A stretch of 64,000 bases of DNA from Pandoraea oxalativorans (GCF_000972785.3 NZ_CP011253.3:3038001-3102000), one strand, 5' to 3'. Positions 27,876 to 37,126 are shown, counted from the stretch's first letter. Translations and numbers: made by a program. The notes: generated by a model not told the origin, from the letters alone.

Positions 27876-28715
27876 ATGCCAGAAAAATACGACGCGCGAA
27901 TAACGGGTCGCGCGCCACAATGGACTTCGGGGGAAGTCGCCATTGTGGATTCCTCACAGCCATCTGCGACTGCCGAAGGTACGGCGGCCGCTGCATTGGC
28001 CGGACCGGTTGCGAACTGGGTGCTTCCTGTGCGTCGATGGGCTTATCGTCAGGCAGGCACGACGTCGGCAACCCTGTCTGATGCCGGCATTACCGACCCA
28101 ATGCTTCGCCGCCGACTCAGCCCGCTGGCTCGTCTCGCCCTATCGGCTGCCGTCGGATGTGGTCCGTTGCCTCCGGCGTGTCGCGTTGTCTACGCGTCGC
28201 AGCATGGCGAAATTCAACGAACGACCCAGATGCTGGAGGCGCTCGCCCGCGGTGAGCCGCCCTCGCCTACCGCCTTCAGCCTGTCGGTCCTTAATGCTAC
28301 GCCCAGCGTACTCAGCATCGCCCGAAACGACCGTTCGGCCATCAATGCCGTTTCAGCGGGCGACGACACGCTCGGCTACGCATTGCTGGACGCATGGTCA
28401 CAACACCGGGAGTCACCGGACGCTCCCGTCCTGCTGATCCACGCGTTCGAACCGCCCCCAGCCTGTTATGGCCCGACTGCGCGGCACATCGAGGACGTCG
28501 GGAGTGCGCTGGCGATACTGGTCGATAACGAAGCCTCGGGACAGCTCACCTGCACAATGCACCTGCCTTCAGGGGCCAGTGCATATGCCGAGTCACGCAC
28601 GCAAAGCGACAGTCTGGTGACTTCGTTGCTCGGCGGCGGGCCTAACCTCTGGCGCGGGGAGCGCCACCACTGGCGGTGGGAATGGCACGAGGACGCGCAA
28701 CATGAACACGTCTGA
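27876..28715 (+). CDS. apeC: Ketosynthase-like chain-length factor of the aryl-polyene PKS (ApeC-like)
   Basis: 279 residues, shorter than a full ketosynthase and without an active-site cysteine. It matches the N-terminal ketosynthase-like family named chain length factor: LPVRRWAYRQAG, RLSPLARLALSAAVGC, RVVYASQHGEIQRTTQML, PSPTAFSLSVLNATPSVLS, INAVSAGDDTLGYALLDAW. In studied APE systems this partner dimerises with ApeO and shapes the chain. First gene of the operon; no clear ribosome site before ATG 27876, and a GTG at VDSSQPS is an alternative start. It overlaps the next gene by 14 bases. Confidence 0.78.
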   Translation: MPEKYDARITGRAPQWTSGEVAIVDSSQPSATAEGTAAAALAGPVANWVLPVRRWAYRQAGTTSATLSDAGITDPMLRRRLSPLARLALSAAVGCGPLPPACRVVYASQHGEIQRTTQMLEALARGEPPSPTAFSLSVLNATPSVLSIARNDRSAINAVSAGDDTLGYALLDAWSQHRESPDAPVLLIHAFEPPPACYGPTARHIEDVGSALAILVDNEASGQLTCTMHLPSGASAYAESRTQSDSLVTSLLGGGPNLWRGERHHWRWEWHEDAQHEHV

Positions 28716-29589
28716 AACGTATCGACGCCATGCCGCAACCCTGTTCTTGTGGGCATGCTTCGCGCTCGGCGGGCTCATCTTCTCGTTGATTGTGTTCCCG
28801 GGACTCTTACTGCTACCGATCTCCACGCGATTGCGTCGCCGCTACGCAATGGCGATGGTGCATCGCTGTTTCGCTGCGCTAACGAAGAGTTGCCGGGCAA
28901 TGGGCGTCATGCGATTCGACTTTCACAATGTCGAGAAACTGCGCCATCTCGGAGGTGCGGTCGTCATCGCTAACCATCCTTCGTATCTCGACGTCGTCGT
29001 CCTGCTCGCGCTGATGCCCCGCGCGTGTTGCATCGTCACCAGTCGGCATTGGCGCAACCCGTTTTTTGCAGGCATCGTTCGTTCGGCGGGATATCTGCGC
29101 AACGACGGCGGCCCTTCCCTGATCGACGCAAGTCGGGCGTCTCTGGCCGACGATGTGCCGCTTATCGTCTTCCCGGAAGGAACGCGCAGTCCGTCTCGCG
29201 GCCGGTTAGGAAAGTTTTCGCGCGGATTTGCCCATATTTCTCTGGCGCACGATTGCCCCATCGTGCCCGTGCTGATTGACTGCGACCCGCCCGCGTATAC
29301 AAAACAGCACCGCTGGTACTCGGTGCCGGCGACGAGGCCTACGCTGCGCATTCGCGTCTTGGAAAGCGACATCAGCGCGGAGGTCGCCATGACGCACGCC
29401 TCCCAACTCGATGCGCAATCCCCCTCATCACATCCGACCGAAAAGTCTTCGATTCCGGCGGTGCCAGCAGGGCTCGCAAATACGTCGATGGACGAGGTCG
29501 GCGCCCCCATGGCAGCGAGACGCCTGACAGCGGTCGCAGAACATTTCTTCATTGATCAGATTTCTCAATATGGTTTCTCTAGAACTTGA
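28702..29589 (+). CDS. apeD: 1-acyl-glycerol-phosphate-type acyltransferase (ApeD-like)
   Basis: 295 residues, PlsC-like membrane acyltransferase. One or two N-terminal membrane helices (about 12-38), then the acyltransferase motif I NHPSYLD (H-x4-D) near 93-99 and motif III FPEGTRSPSRGRLGKFSRGF; motif IV IVPVLID. Expected to transfer an acyl or polyenoyl chain onto a glycerol or lipid acceptor, helping anchor the pigment in the membrane. The last ~70 residues are low-complexity. Overlaps the first ACP gene by 20 bases. Confidence 0.8.
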   Translation: MNTSETYRRHAATLFLWACFALGGLIFSLIVFPGLLLLPISTRLRRRYAMAMVHRCFAALTKSCRAMGVMRFDFHNVEKLRHLGGAVVIANHPSYLDVVVLLALMPRACCIVTSRHWRNPFFAGIVRSAGYLRNDGGPSLIDASRASLADDVPLIVFPEGTRSPSRGRLGKFSRGFAHISLAHDCPIVPVLIDCDPPAYTKQHRWYSVPATRPTLRIRVLESDISAEVAMTHASQLDAQSPSSHPTEKSSIPAVPAGLANTSMDEVGAPMAARRLTAVAEHFFIDQISQYGFSRT

Positions 29590-29833
29590 GATCAAGCAAT
29601 TGATCGTCCAGGCACTTGAACTGGAAGACATCGGCGTAGAAGACATCACCGATGACATTCCATTGTTTGGCGACGGCCTTGGACTGGATTCCATCGATGC
29701 GCTGGAATTGGGTATTGCACTGCGCAAGCGTTTCGGCTTGCAAATCGAATCCAATGACGATACGGCTCGCGCCCAGTTCCGCAGCGTGACCACCCTTGCC
29801 CAATTGTTGCGTGAGCGCGGTTGCGCCCAATAA
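29570..29833 (+). CDS. apeE: Acyl carrier protein 1 (ApeE-like)
   Basis: 87 residues from ATG 29570 (a TTG at 29552 is an alternative). Four-helix carrier protein with the phosphopantetheine serine in GLGLDSIDALELG, at about residue 40. In characterised APE systems the first ACP of the pair accepts the aryl starter. Acidic and small, as expected. Confidence 0.9.
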   Translation: MVSLELEIKQLIVQALELEDIGVEDITDDIPLFGDGLGLDSIDALELGIALRKRFGLQIESNDDTARAQFRSVTTLAQLLRERGCAQ

Positions 29834-29845
29834 GGAAAGACAGTA

Positions 29846-30112
29846 ATGAGCACTTTGACCTTGCCACTGACGGACGAAGAGATCCTCTCGCGACTGCGCA
29901 TCATTCTTCACGATACGTTTGAAATCGAACCGGAGCGCGTCACACCGGAAGCTCATCTGTTCGAAGAACTCGACCTCGACAGTATCGACGCGGTGGATCT
30001 GGCCATTCAACTTCAACGCATGACCGGCAAGCGCATCAAATCGGAAGATTTCAAAAACGTGCGCACCGTCAGCGACGTGGTGGCATCCGTTCACATGCTG
30101 CTTAAGGATTGA
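29846..30112 (+). CDS. apeF: Acyl carrier protein 2 (ApeF-like)
   Basis: 88 residues with phosphopantetheine serine in EELDLDSIDAVDLAIQL. Sequence differs clearly from the first ACP (basic QRMTGKRIKSEDFKNVRT after helix II), consistent with separate duties, such as starter versus malonyl/extension carrier. AAGGA ribosome site; 12 bases after ACP1, 9 bases before the next gene. Confidence 0.9.
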   Translation: MSTLTLPLTDEEILSRLRIILHDTFEIEPERVTPEAHLFEELDLDSIDAVDLAIQLQRMTGKRIKSEDFKNVRTVSDVVASVHMLLKD

Positions 30113-30121
30113 CGCCCAGGC

Positions 30122-30760
30122 ATGTCGCCAATTCACGCCAACGGATCGGCATCGCTGCCGCGCGCGTCTTCCGGCAAGGCGCGCTGGCAGTCCGTCGTCG
30201 CTCTGCTCGCCTACCCGGTGCTGATTCTCGCCGGGGTTACGCTACTCGCGCCACGGTACCTTGCGCTGATGTTGCTGGCAGGACTCTGCCTGCGTTATCG
30301 GCGTAATCTTCGTGCTCATCGGCTGTTGATGCCGGTCGAGTGGGCCGTGGCGGGTGGCTTGGCCGCCTTGGCGTGCGCAACGGCGCTAAGCAATAGCGAA
30401 CTTCTGCTTCGCTGCTACCCGGTAGCCGTCAATCTCGGCATGGGCCTGACCTTCGCCATGTCGCTACGCGCACCGATGTCGATGATTGAGCGGATTGCAC
30501 GTCTGCATCAACCCGACCTGCCCGCCGACGCCACGCCCTATCTGCGTAATGTCACGCGCGTCTGGATCGCCTTTTTCGTCCTGAACGGCAGTATCGCGCT
30601 CTGCACAGCGCTATGGACGTCGCGTGAAATCTGGTCGTTGTATAACGGAGGCATTGCCTACGTCATGATCGGTTTGCTGTTCGCCTGCGAATGGCTTTAC
30701 CGTCGGCGAATGCTCGCCCGGAAGGCTAACCGTTCGCCCGTCTCCGGGGCGCGGACATGA
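30122..30760 (+). CDS. apeG: Aryl-polyene operon integral membrane protein (ApeG-like)
   Basis: 212 residues with about six membrane helices in three pairs: residues 20-55, 75-115 and 145-200. The polar stretch MSMIERIARLHQPDLPADATPYLRNVTRVW in the middle is the conserved block of this uncharacterised family found in APE clusters. No catalytic motif is visible. Overlaps the next gene by 4 bases. Confidence 0.75.
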   Translation: MSPIHANGSASLPRASSGKARWQSVVALLAYPVLILAGVTLLAPRYLALMLLAGLCLRYRRNLRAHRLLMPVEWAVAGGLAALACATALSNSELLLRCYPVAVNLGMGLTFAMSLRAPMSMIERIARLHQPDLPADATPYLRNVTRVWIAFFVLNGSIALCTALWTSREIWSLYNGGIAYVMIGLLFACEWLYRRRMLARKANRSPVSGART

Positions 30761-32604
30761 ATGCGTTGGCGTTGCACCGGCCTTCCGCGCCCGGATGCCT
30801 TTCTCTCACTGAGCTACTGAGCGCTCCGGTTTCGGCATCGCGCGTCGTTTGCGTGGACGGCCGGCGCACGGCTGAGACAGAAACGGCATTGAATATCCGC
30901 GACTGGCGCATACGCGTCGAAGCGTTGCGTTCGGCATTTGCGCCACGCGCCCCGCTACGCTTGGCGCTATGCCTGGACGATCCGTTCGACATGAGTTGCG
31001 CGCTGTTCGCAGCGTGGGCCGCCGGCTGTACGCCGATGATACTGCCCAATGCCCTGGCGCAAACCCGCGACGATCTGGCATTTGCTTACGACGAGGTCAT
31101 CGACCCCGAGAGGCTGGCGTCGTTCAGCACCCCGCACGCTAACGGAGGTCTTGACGTCCCGAGGTCGAAAGACGTACTCGCCGACTCGTGTGAACTGATG
31201 ATTTATACGTCAGGCAGCACCGGAGAGCCGAAGGCCGTCAGCAAGACACTCGCTCAACTCGACGCCGAAGTGCGAACACTGCACCACCATTGGGGCGCGC
31301 AACTCGATAACGCCCTGATCGTGGCGAGCGTGCCTTGCCATCACATTTACGGCTTGTGGTTTCGGGTGCTCTGGCCATTGGCCGCCGGCGTACCCTTTGC
31401 TCGCCACACTTTTGTGGAGCCGTCTGAAGCACAAGTGTGGCGAAACTGGCCCTGCGTCGTGTGGATCGCCGGCCCGGCGCAATTGACGCGCTGGCCTTCA
31501 CTGATCGGTGGCGCACCGTGGGTCGATGCCCCACGTATGGCATTTTCGTCAGGGGGGCCATTGCCTGCGGAAGCGGCCGTGCAATATGCGAATCTGAAAA
31601 GAAGCGCTTCGGCGACGCCTGACGCGCTCGCTCCCGTCGAAGTCTTCGGTAGCACCGAAACTGGCGGTATCGCGTGGCGTCAGCAGGACTTCGCGGCACA
31701 CTGGACGCCGCTCGACGATACCGATATCCGCATCGGCGAAGGGGGCGCGCTCGAAATCCGGTCACCGCGCGTCGGCACAGGTCAATGGTGGCGAACGGAC
31801 GACGGGGCCGCTATCCATGCCGACGGCTCATTTACGCTAACGGGCCGCCTGGATCGCGTCGTCAAGATCGAAGGCAAACGTCTGGCACTGCCTGCGGTAG
31901 AGGCGACGCTCACCCGTCACGAGTGGGTTGACGACGTCGCTGCCATTGTCGTCTCTGGGCGCCTGGCCGTGGTGGTCGTACCGAGTAAGATCGGCACGTT
32001 CGCCTGGAAAACACAGTCGCTCAAGGCCGTTCGCGAAACACTGCGTGGTGAGCTTGCGCGGTCGTTCGACACCACGATGCTGCCCAGACGCTGGCGCTTT
32101 CTGCCGGAACTGCCGGTCAACGAACGTGGCAAGCGAACCGCAGCCGACGTTGCGGCATGCTTCTCGCCCGCAACACCGTGGTCGCCTTCCGTCTTAGGCG
32201 TTCGCCTGGACGAGGCCGACGCCACAGACACATGCGCGGCCGCACCGCTTAGCGTCGTCATCGCGCTTCGCGTCCCACGCGAACTGCCCCACTTCGAAGG
32301 ACATTTCCCCGGAATGCCTTTGTTGCCGGGGGTCGTATTGCTCGACTGGGCGTCGCGCTTTGCCACTGAGTATGCAAGCAGAAACGCTAGTCGGCACGCT
32401 TGGGTGACCCATAGCCCGACGTCGGTTCAACAGGCCAAATTCTCGGCACCTGTCATGCCAGGCGCCCAGCTCGAACTTACGCTGACGCTAGATTCCCCGC
32501 GTCAACGTGTTCATTATCGTTACGAGGGTGCGCGTGGCATCTCGGCGAGCGGGTATCTGGGCTACGCGGCGCCTTTCTCGCCCGCCCCGGAGATGAATCG
32601 ATGA
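30757..32604 (+). CDS. apeH: Fused aryl-ACP/CoA synthetase and hotdog dehydratase (ApeH-ApeI)
   Basis: 615 residues with two domains. Residues about 1-450 form an ANL adenylating enzyme: P-loop MIYTSGSTGEPKAVSKT, HHIYGLWFRVLWPL, VEVFGSTETGGIAWR, and the hinge LTGRLDRVVKIEGKRL, with C-terminal catalytic Lys in LPVNERGKRTAADV. Residues about 490-605 form a FabZ/ApeI-like hotdog dehydratase with the active-site block HFEGHFPGMPLLPGVVLLDW. In the APE systems I know, these are two genes, apeH (starter loading) and apeI (dehydratase subunit); here one protein does both. 4-base overlaps on both sides. Confidence 0.85.
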   Translation: MNALALHRPSAPGCLSLTELLSAPVSASRVVCVDGRRTAETETALNIRDWRIRVEALRSAFAPRAPLRLALCLDDPFDMSCALFAAWAAGCTPMILPNALAQTRDDLAFAYDEVIDPERLASFSTPHANGGLDVPRSKDVLADSCELMIYTSGSTGEPKAVSKTLAQLDAEVRTLHHHWGAQLDNALIVASVPCHHIYGLWFRVLWPLAAGVPFARHTFVEPSEAQVWRNWPCVVWIAGPAQLTRWPSLIGGAPWVDAPRMAFSSGGPLPAEAAVQYANLKRSASATPDALAPVEVFGSTETGGIAWRQQDFAAHWTPLDDTDIRIGEGGALEIRSPRVGTGQWWRTDDGAAIHADGSFTLTGRLDRVVKIEGKRLALPAVEATLTRHEWVDDVAAIVVSGRLAVVVVPSKIGTFAWKTQSLKAVRETLRGELARSFDTTMLPRRWRFLPELPVNERGKRTAADVAACFSPATPWSPSVLGVRLDEADATDTCAAAPLSVVIALRVPRELPHFEGHFPGMPLLPGVVLLDWASRFATEYASRNASRHAWVTHSPTSVQQAKFSAPVMPGAQLELTLTLDSPRQRVHYRYEGARGISASGYLGYAAPFSPAPEMNR

Positions 32605-34352
32605 CGACAGGCATCGAGGGGCTGCGGGCGTTTGTTCCGTGCGTGCTGATCCCGGTGTACAACCATCCATTGCACATCGGCCGTATCGTCGATACGTTGG
32701 TAGCGCAACGTCTGCCGGTTTTGCTGGTCGACGATGGCAGCGATGCGGCCACGCGCGCTGTGCTCGACGCGATTCAGGCACGGCACGCGGAAGCCGTCGT
32801 GCTTGAGCGTCTACCGCACAATCTCGGCAAAGGCGGTGCCGTGTCACACGGCTTGCGGCACGCACACGCGCTCGGATACACGCACGCGCTTCAAGTCGAC
32901 GCCGACGGCCAGCACGATCTGGCGGACGTTCCGGCCTTTTTGGAAGACGCGCGGCAACGTCCGCAAAGCGTAATCTGCGGCACACCGCATTACGATGCGT
33001 CCGTTCCCCGGGGGCGGTTATACGGCCGCTACATCACGCATTTCTGGGTGTGGGTCGAGACGCTGTCGTTCGATATTGTCGATTCGATGTGTGGCTTCCG
33101 GGTCTATCCGCTCGCGGCCACTGCGGCCTTACTGGCTCGCCACCAACCGCCGTCGCGCATGGCCTTCGACACCGATATTTTGGTGCGCCTGTATTGGCGC
33201 GGCGTACCGGTTCATAGCAAACGAACGCGCGTGGTGTACCCGAAAAACGGGATATCGCATTTCCAGATGTTTGGCGACAACGTGGCCATCTCTTTGATGC
33301 ACACGCGGCTGGTGTTCGGGATGATGCCACGCGCTCCCGCACTCCTATGGCGTGCGCTTCGTTGCCGCGCGAGTGTCGACGTATCCCGAACGCAAGCACC
33401 GGCAAGCGCGTCGACCGACAGCTCGCTGCCGTGGTGGCGACGTCCCGAGCGCGGCAGCTTATTCGGCATGCGCCTGTTGGCGTTCGCGTGCCGATGCTTC
33501 GGACTGCGTGCCGCGCGAGCATGCCTCGTGCCGGTCGTCGCCTACTTTGCACTGAGGGACACGCAAGCCCGCGCCGCCTCGCGCGACTATCAGCAACGGC
33601 TGCGCAATGCGGCGCCGGAGATCGCCTTACCCAAACCGACATTCTGGCGAACCTTCGCGCATTTATCTGCGTTTGCGAACGCGGCGCTGGACAAGTTCGC
33701 CGCATGGCGCGGCCTGCTCGGGGAGCATCACGTTCAAATCGACGATCCAGCCGCGTTAGACGCAGCAGCAAACGATTCACGTGGCGCCCTCGTGATCGGC
33801 TCACATCTCGGCAACCTGGAGATGACTCGCGCCCTGGCGCGGTCTCGCGGCATCGACCGAATTCACGCGGTGGTGTACACGCGTCACGCGCAGCGATTCC
33901 GCGCGATGCTTGCGGGTTCGAACATCGACTTTGCCGCGAATCTTATTGAAGTCGACGACATCGGCCCGGCGACGGCCATCATGCTGCGCGAACGTATCGA
34001 GCGTGGCGACTGGCTCGTCATCGTCGGGGACCGCGTGCCAAGCAGCGACAGCGGACGTGTCGTCCATGCCCCCTTCCTCGGCGCACCAGCCCCGTTTGCT
34101 CAGGGGCCATTCATTCTTGCCGCGCTGTTGGAATGCCCGGTGTTTCTGCTGTTCTGCCTGAGAGATAGGACCACGTATCGGCTCTACTTCGAGGCTTTCG
34201 CCGACATCGTGACATTGCCTCGCGCGAGTCGCGAAGCGTCGTTACGCACGTATGCCGAGCGCTATGCGAGTCGCCTCGAATACTACTGCCGCCGGTATCC
34301 GATGCACTGGTTCAACTTTTTCGATTTCTGGCGCAGCAAGTCGCCAAAATGA
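32601..34352 (+). CDS. apeJ: Family 2 glycosyltransferase fused to LpxL/HtrB-like acyltransferase (ApeJ-like)
   Basis: 583 residues. N-terminal GT2 domain (about 1-235): CVLIPVYNHP, VDDGSDAATR, the metal-binding QVDADGQHDLADVP, and GFRVYPLAATAAL. C-terminal acyltransferase domain (about 290-580), lipid-A acyltransferase-like, with the H-x4-D equivalent in IGSHLGNLEMTRALA and later FLGAPAPFAQGPFILAAL and HWFNFFDFW. It may glycosylate and acylate the polyene head or its lipid anchor. Overlaps the ligase and lyase genes by 4 bases each. Confidence 0.83.
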   Translation: MTTGIEGLRAFVPCVLIPVYNHPLHIGRIVDTLVAQRLPVLLVDDGSDAATRAVLDAIQARHAEAVVLERLPHNLGKGGAVSHGLRHAHALGYTHALQVDADGQHDLADVPAFLEDARQRPQSVICGTPHYDASVPRGRLYGRYITHFWVWVETLSFDIVDSMCGFRVYPLAATAALLARHQPPSRMAFDTDILVRLYWRGVPVHSKRTRVVYPKNGISHFQMFGDNVAISLMHTRLVFGMMPRAPALLWRALRCRASVDVSRTQAPASASTDSSLPWWRRPERGSLFGMRLLAFACRCFGLRAARACLVPVVAYFALRDTQARAASRDYQQRLRNAAPEIALPKPTFWRTFAHLSAFANAALDKFAAWRGLLGEHHVQIDDPAALDAAANDSRGALVIGSHLGNLEMTRALARSRGIDRIHAVVYTRHAQRFRAMLAGSNIDFAANLIEVDDIGPATAIMLRERIERGDWLVIVGDRVPSSDSGRVVHAPFLGAPAPFAQGPFILAALLECPVFLLFCLRDRTTYRLYFEAFADIVTLPRASREASLRTYAERYASRLEYYCRRYPMHWFNFFDFWRSKSPK

Positions 34353-36010
34353 TCATGCAAATGCCGACTCCTTTGACTTCCCTTACCGCGCCAACGGGCG
34401 CTGATGACAGCGCGGGAACCGTCGCACATGACATGACGAACCGCGCGCGCCTGGATGCCGCCGCACGTCGCAGGGCATCGCCTGCGGTCGTTTTCGGTGG
34501 CACGCGCCTCGTCGTCGAAGACATCGTCGGACTGGCACAACGCACACGTACCGCCCGGCTCTCGACCGATCCGGCATGGCAGGATCGTATCCGTCGCGGT
34601 GTCGACGCACTGCACGCGCATCTCGCCGCCGGCCATCCCGTATATGGAGTGACGACAGGGTATGGCGACGCCTGTGTCGTCGATGTCCCCATGGCACTCA
34701 TTGAAGCGCTGCCCGCGCAATTGACCCGCTACCACGGCTGCGGCATGGGCGAATGGCTCGACGATGAGGCAGTACGCGCCGTGCTGGCCTGCCGACTTGC
34801 ATCGCTGGCGCAAGGATATTCGGCGGTTCGCCCCGAGCTTCTCGCGTCGCTCGTCCACCTGCTCGATCATGACATTCTGCCGCGCATTCCGGCGGAAGGT
34901 TCGGTCGGCGCCAGCGGAGACCTCACGCCGCTGTCCTATGTCGCGGCAACGCTGATCGGCGAGAGAGAAGTCAAGTACGACGATCGGCTCTGTTTGGCGT
35001 CCGACGCATTGGCGGCGACCGGCGGCACCCCCATTATGCTGGCGCCGAAGGAAGGGCTGGCGCTGATGAATGGCACGGCCGTCATGACCGCACTGGCAAG
35101 TCTCGCATTTGCGCGCAGCCGCTCCCTGGCCCGTCTGGCCTCACGGCTAACCGCATTGACGACGATTGCACTCGACGGACGCGCCGCGCATTTCCACCCC
35201 ACGCTTTTCGATGCAAAACCCCACGAAGGTCAGCGCGATGCCGCCCGGTGGATCCGCGAGGATCTGAGCGGGAGCGCCGAACCGCCGGAAGCCCGACTTC
35301 AGGATCGCTACTCGCTGCGCTGCGCCCCCCACGTCGTCGGCGTACTTGTCGATGCACTCAGTTGGGTGCGCCGTGATGTCGAAAACGAAATCAACAGTGC
35401 CAACGACAATCCGCTGATCGACCCCGAAACCGGGGAGGTCCATCACGGCGGGAATTTCTATGGCGGTCACATTGCTTTCGCTATGGATAGCCTGAAGACA
35501 GCGGTCGCGAACATCGCCGATCTGATGGACCGCCAACTGGCCTTGCTAGTCGACGAGAAATTCAACAACGGCCTGCCGCGCAACCTCAGCGGCGCGACAG
35601 GGCCGCGAGCGCCGATCAACCACGGCTTCAAGGCCGTTCAGATCGGTGCGTCGGCGTGGGCCGCCGAAGCACTCAAGCACACGATGCCCGCCAGCGTCTT
35701 CTCGCGTTCGACCGAATCGCACAATCAGGACAAGGTCAGCATGGGTACGATTGCCGCGCGCGATTGTCTGCGCGTTCTTATGTTGACGGAGCAGGTTGCG
35801 GCTGCGCACACCCTCGCAGTAGCGCAGGCAGTGGCGCTGCGAGAACGCATGTCGCCCGAGACGAGTCGGTTGCCGGGCGCCCTGCGCCATTGGCTCGACG
35901 CCGTTGCGACCCGTTCGCCATTTGTCGAGGAAGATCGCGCCCTCGAACATGAACTGCGCGCCGTGCGCACCTGGCTGGCCGACGGAGGCGATCTTCCTCA
36001 TGACGAATGA
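34349..36010 (+). CDS. MIO-type aromatic amino acid ammonia-lyase (HAL/PAL/TAL family)
   Basis: 553 residues; non-oxidatively removes ammonia from an aromatic amino acid to give an arylacrylate. The MIO cofactor triad is in EGSVGASGDLTPLSY; catalytic Tyr in PVYGVTTGYGD, Asn in LALMNGTAVM, Tyr/Arg in QDRYSLRCAP, and Gln in SHNQDKVSMGTIAARD. The substrate-selectivity pair, His-Leu in Rhodobacter TAL and Ser-His in histidine lyase, reads Tyr-His here (TRYHGCGMG). Placed between the apeJ- and apeK-like genes, so it probably supplies cinnamate or 4-coumarate as PKS starter. The first ~35 residues are a variable extension; ATGs at 34349 or 34358 are possible starts. Confidence 0.88.
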   Translation: MIMQMPTPLTSLTAPTGADDSAGTVAHDMTNRARLDAAARRRASPAVVFGGTRLVVEDIVGLAQRTRTARLSTDPAWQDRIRRGVDALHAHLAAGHPVYGVTTGYGDACVVDVPMALIEALPAQLTRYHGCGMGEWLDDEAVRAVLACRLASLAQGYSAVRPELLASLVHLLDHDILPRIPAEGSVGASGDLTPLSYVAATLIGEREVKYDDRLCLASDALAATGGTPIMLAPKEGLALMNGTAVMTALASLAFARSRSLARLASRLTALTTIALDGRAAHFHPTLFDAKPHEGQRDAARWIREDLSGSAEPPEARLQDRYSLRCAPHVVGVLVDALSWVRRDVENEINSANDNPLIDPETGEVHHGGNFYGGHIAFAMDSLKTAVANIADLMDRQLALLVDEKFNNGLPRNLSGATGPRAPINHGFKAVQIGASAWAAEALKHTMPASVFSRSTESHNQDKVSMGTIAARDCLRVLMLTEQVAAAHTLAVAQAVALRERMSPETSRLPGALRHWLDAVATRSPFVEEDRALEHELRAVRTWLADGGDLPHDE

Positions 36011-36458
36011 CGTCACCGGCAGACGCTCGCCGAATGCGCCGTGGCTCGAGGAAAGTGCCGATATCGAAATCCCCTTCCACGACGTAGACGTCATGGAAGT
36101 CGCGTGGCACGGCCACTACGTCAAATACTTCGAAATCGGACGGTGTGCACTGCTGCGACGTTTCGATTACGACTATCCGCAGATGCAAGCCTCGGGATAT
36201 CTGTGGCCGATCGTCGAATGCCATCTGAAATACGTGCGTCCGGCACGCTACGGGCAACGTGTGCGGGTAACGGCGTCGTTGACCGAGTACGAAAACCGCC
36301 TGCGCATTGCATACGAGATTCACGACATCGAGACCCAGATGCGCCTGACCAAGGGCTACACGCTCCAGGTCGCGGTCGACGCGCGCAACGGCGAGATGCA
36401 ATTTGTCAGCCCTCCGGTCGTGCGTGAAAAGCTGGAGGCCGCATGGGCCGCGGTTTGA
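36000..36458 (+). CDS. apeK: 4HBT-type thioesterase (ApeK-like)
   Basis: 152 residues from ATG 36000 (MTNDVTGRRS), overlapping the lyase gene by 11 bases. Hotdog fold with the 4-hydroxybenzoyl-CoA thioesterase block HDVDVMEVAWHGHYVKYFE holding the catalytic Asp. Should release polyene or aberrant chains from ACP or CoA. Overlaps the LolA-like gene by 16 bases. Confidence 0.85.
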   Translation: MTNDVTGRRSPNAPWLEESADIEIPFHDVDVMEVAWHGHYVKYFEIGRCALLRRFDYDYPQMQASGYLWPIVECHLKYVRPARYGQRVRVTASLTEYENRLRIAYEIHDIETQMRLTKGYTLQVAVDARNGEMQFVSPPVVREKLEAAWAAV

Positions 36459-37126
36459 CTCGGCGCACGCTCGGCTTGCTGGCGGCTGCGCTGCTGAGCA
36501 CCGCTATTTCACTACCGGCGAATATCGCGATGGCGCAGTCCGCGACGGCACAGTCGACGTCGGGTAGCGAATTGATCCTGCTCCAATGCATTCTTGCGCA
36601 GGTCGGCGCGACTGGCGTGATCAACGCCCACTTCGTCCAGACACGAACCTCTCCCCTGCTGACGACACCGGCCGTCACTCAAGGTTCTCTGGTGTTCGCG
36701 CGCGAGCACGGGGTCATCTGGCAAGTGCACACGCCACAACCGCAAGGCTACGTCTACGGGCGTGAGCGAAACGCCCGACTTGACGCGGAAGGCAACGTGC
36801 TGTCGCTGGACTCGCAACGCTCTCCCATCACGCAACAGATCAACGAATGGACGAGCGCTTTCATGCGCGGGGATACGAGCGGCCTGGCTTCGCAGTTTGC
36901 CATCACCACCACGGGAACCCTGAGCCACTGGAGCGTGACGCTCATGCCGACGCAGCCGCAGATCGCTCAGGCGGTCAGTCGTCTGACGCTGACCGGCGAC
37001 ACGGTGATCAGACGCGTACTGCTCGAGACCCGGCGAGGAGAATCCGTCAAATGGGACTTCGATAAGGTGCGTACGACCGACAAGCTGGACGCGCGCGAGC
37101 AACGCATCTTCAGAGCTGTCGAATGA
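36443..37126 (+). CDS. apeL: LolA-like outer-membrane lipid carrier (ApeL-like)
   Basis: 227 residues with signal peptide (about 1-31, ending IAMAQS) followed by a LolA-type beta fold: INAHFVQTRTSPLLTTPAVTQGSLVFAREHGVIWQV is the conserved N-terminal core of the family. Expected to carry the acylated polyene through the periplasm from the MMPL exporter to the outer membrane. The tail MKWD-like ESVKWDFDKVRT fits LolA-related export proteins. Confidence 0.82.
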   Translation: MGRGLTRRTLGLLAAALLSTAISLPANIAMAQSATAQSTSGSELILLQCILAQVGATGVINAHFVQTRTSPLLTTPAVTQGSLVFAREHGVIWQVHTPQPQGYVYGRERNARLDAEGNVLSLDSQRSPITQQINEWTSAFMRGDTSGLASQFAITTTGTLSHWSVTLMPTQPQIAQAVSRLTLTGDTVIRRVLLETRRGESVKWDFDKVRTTDKLDAREQRIFRAVE

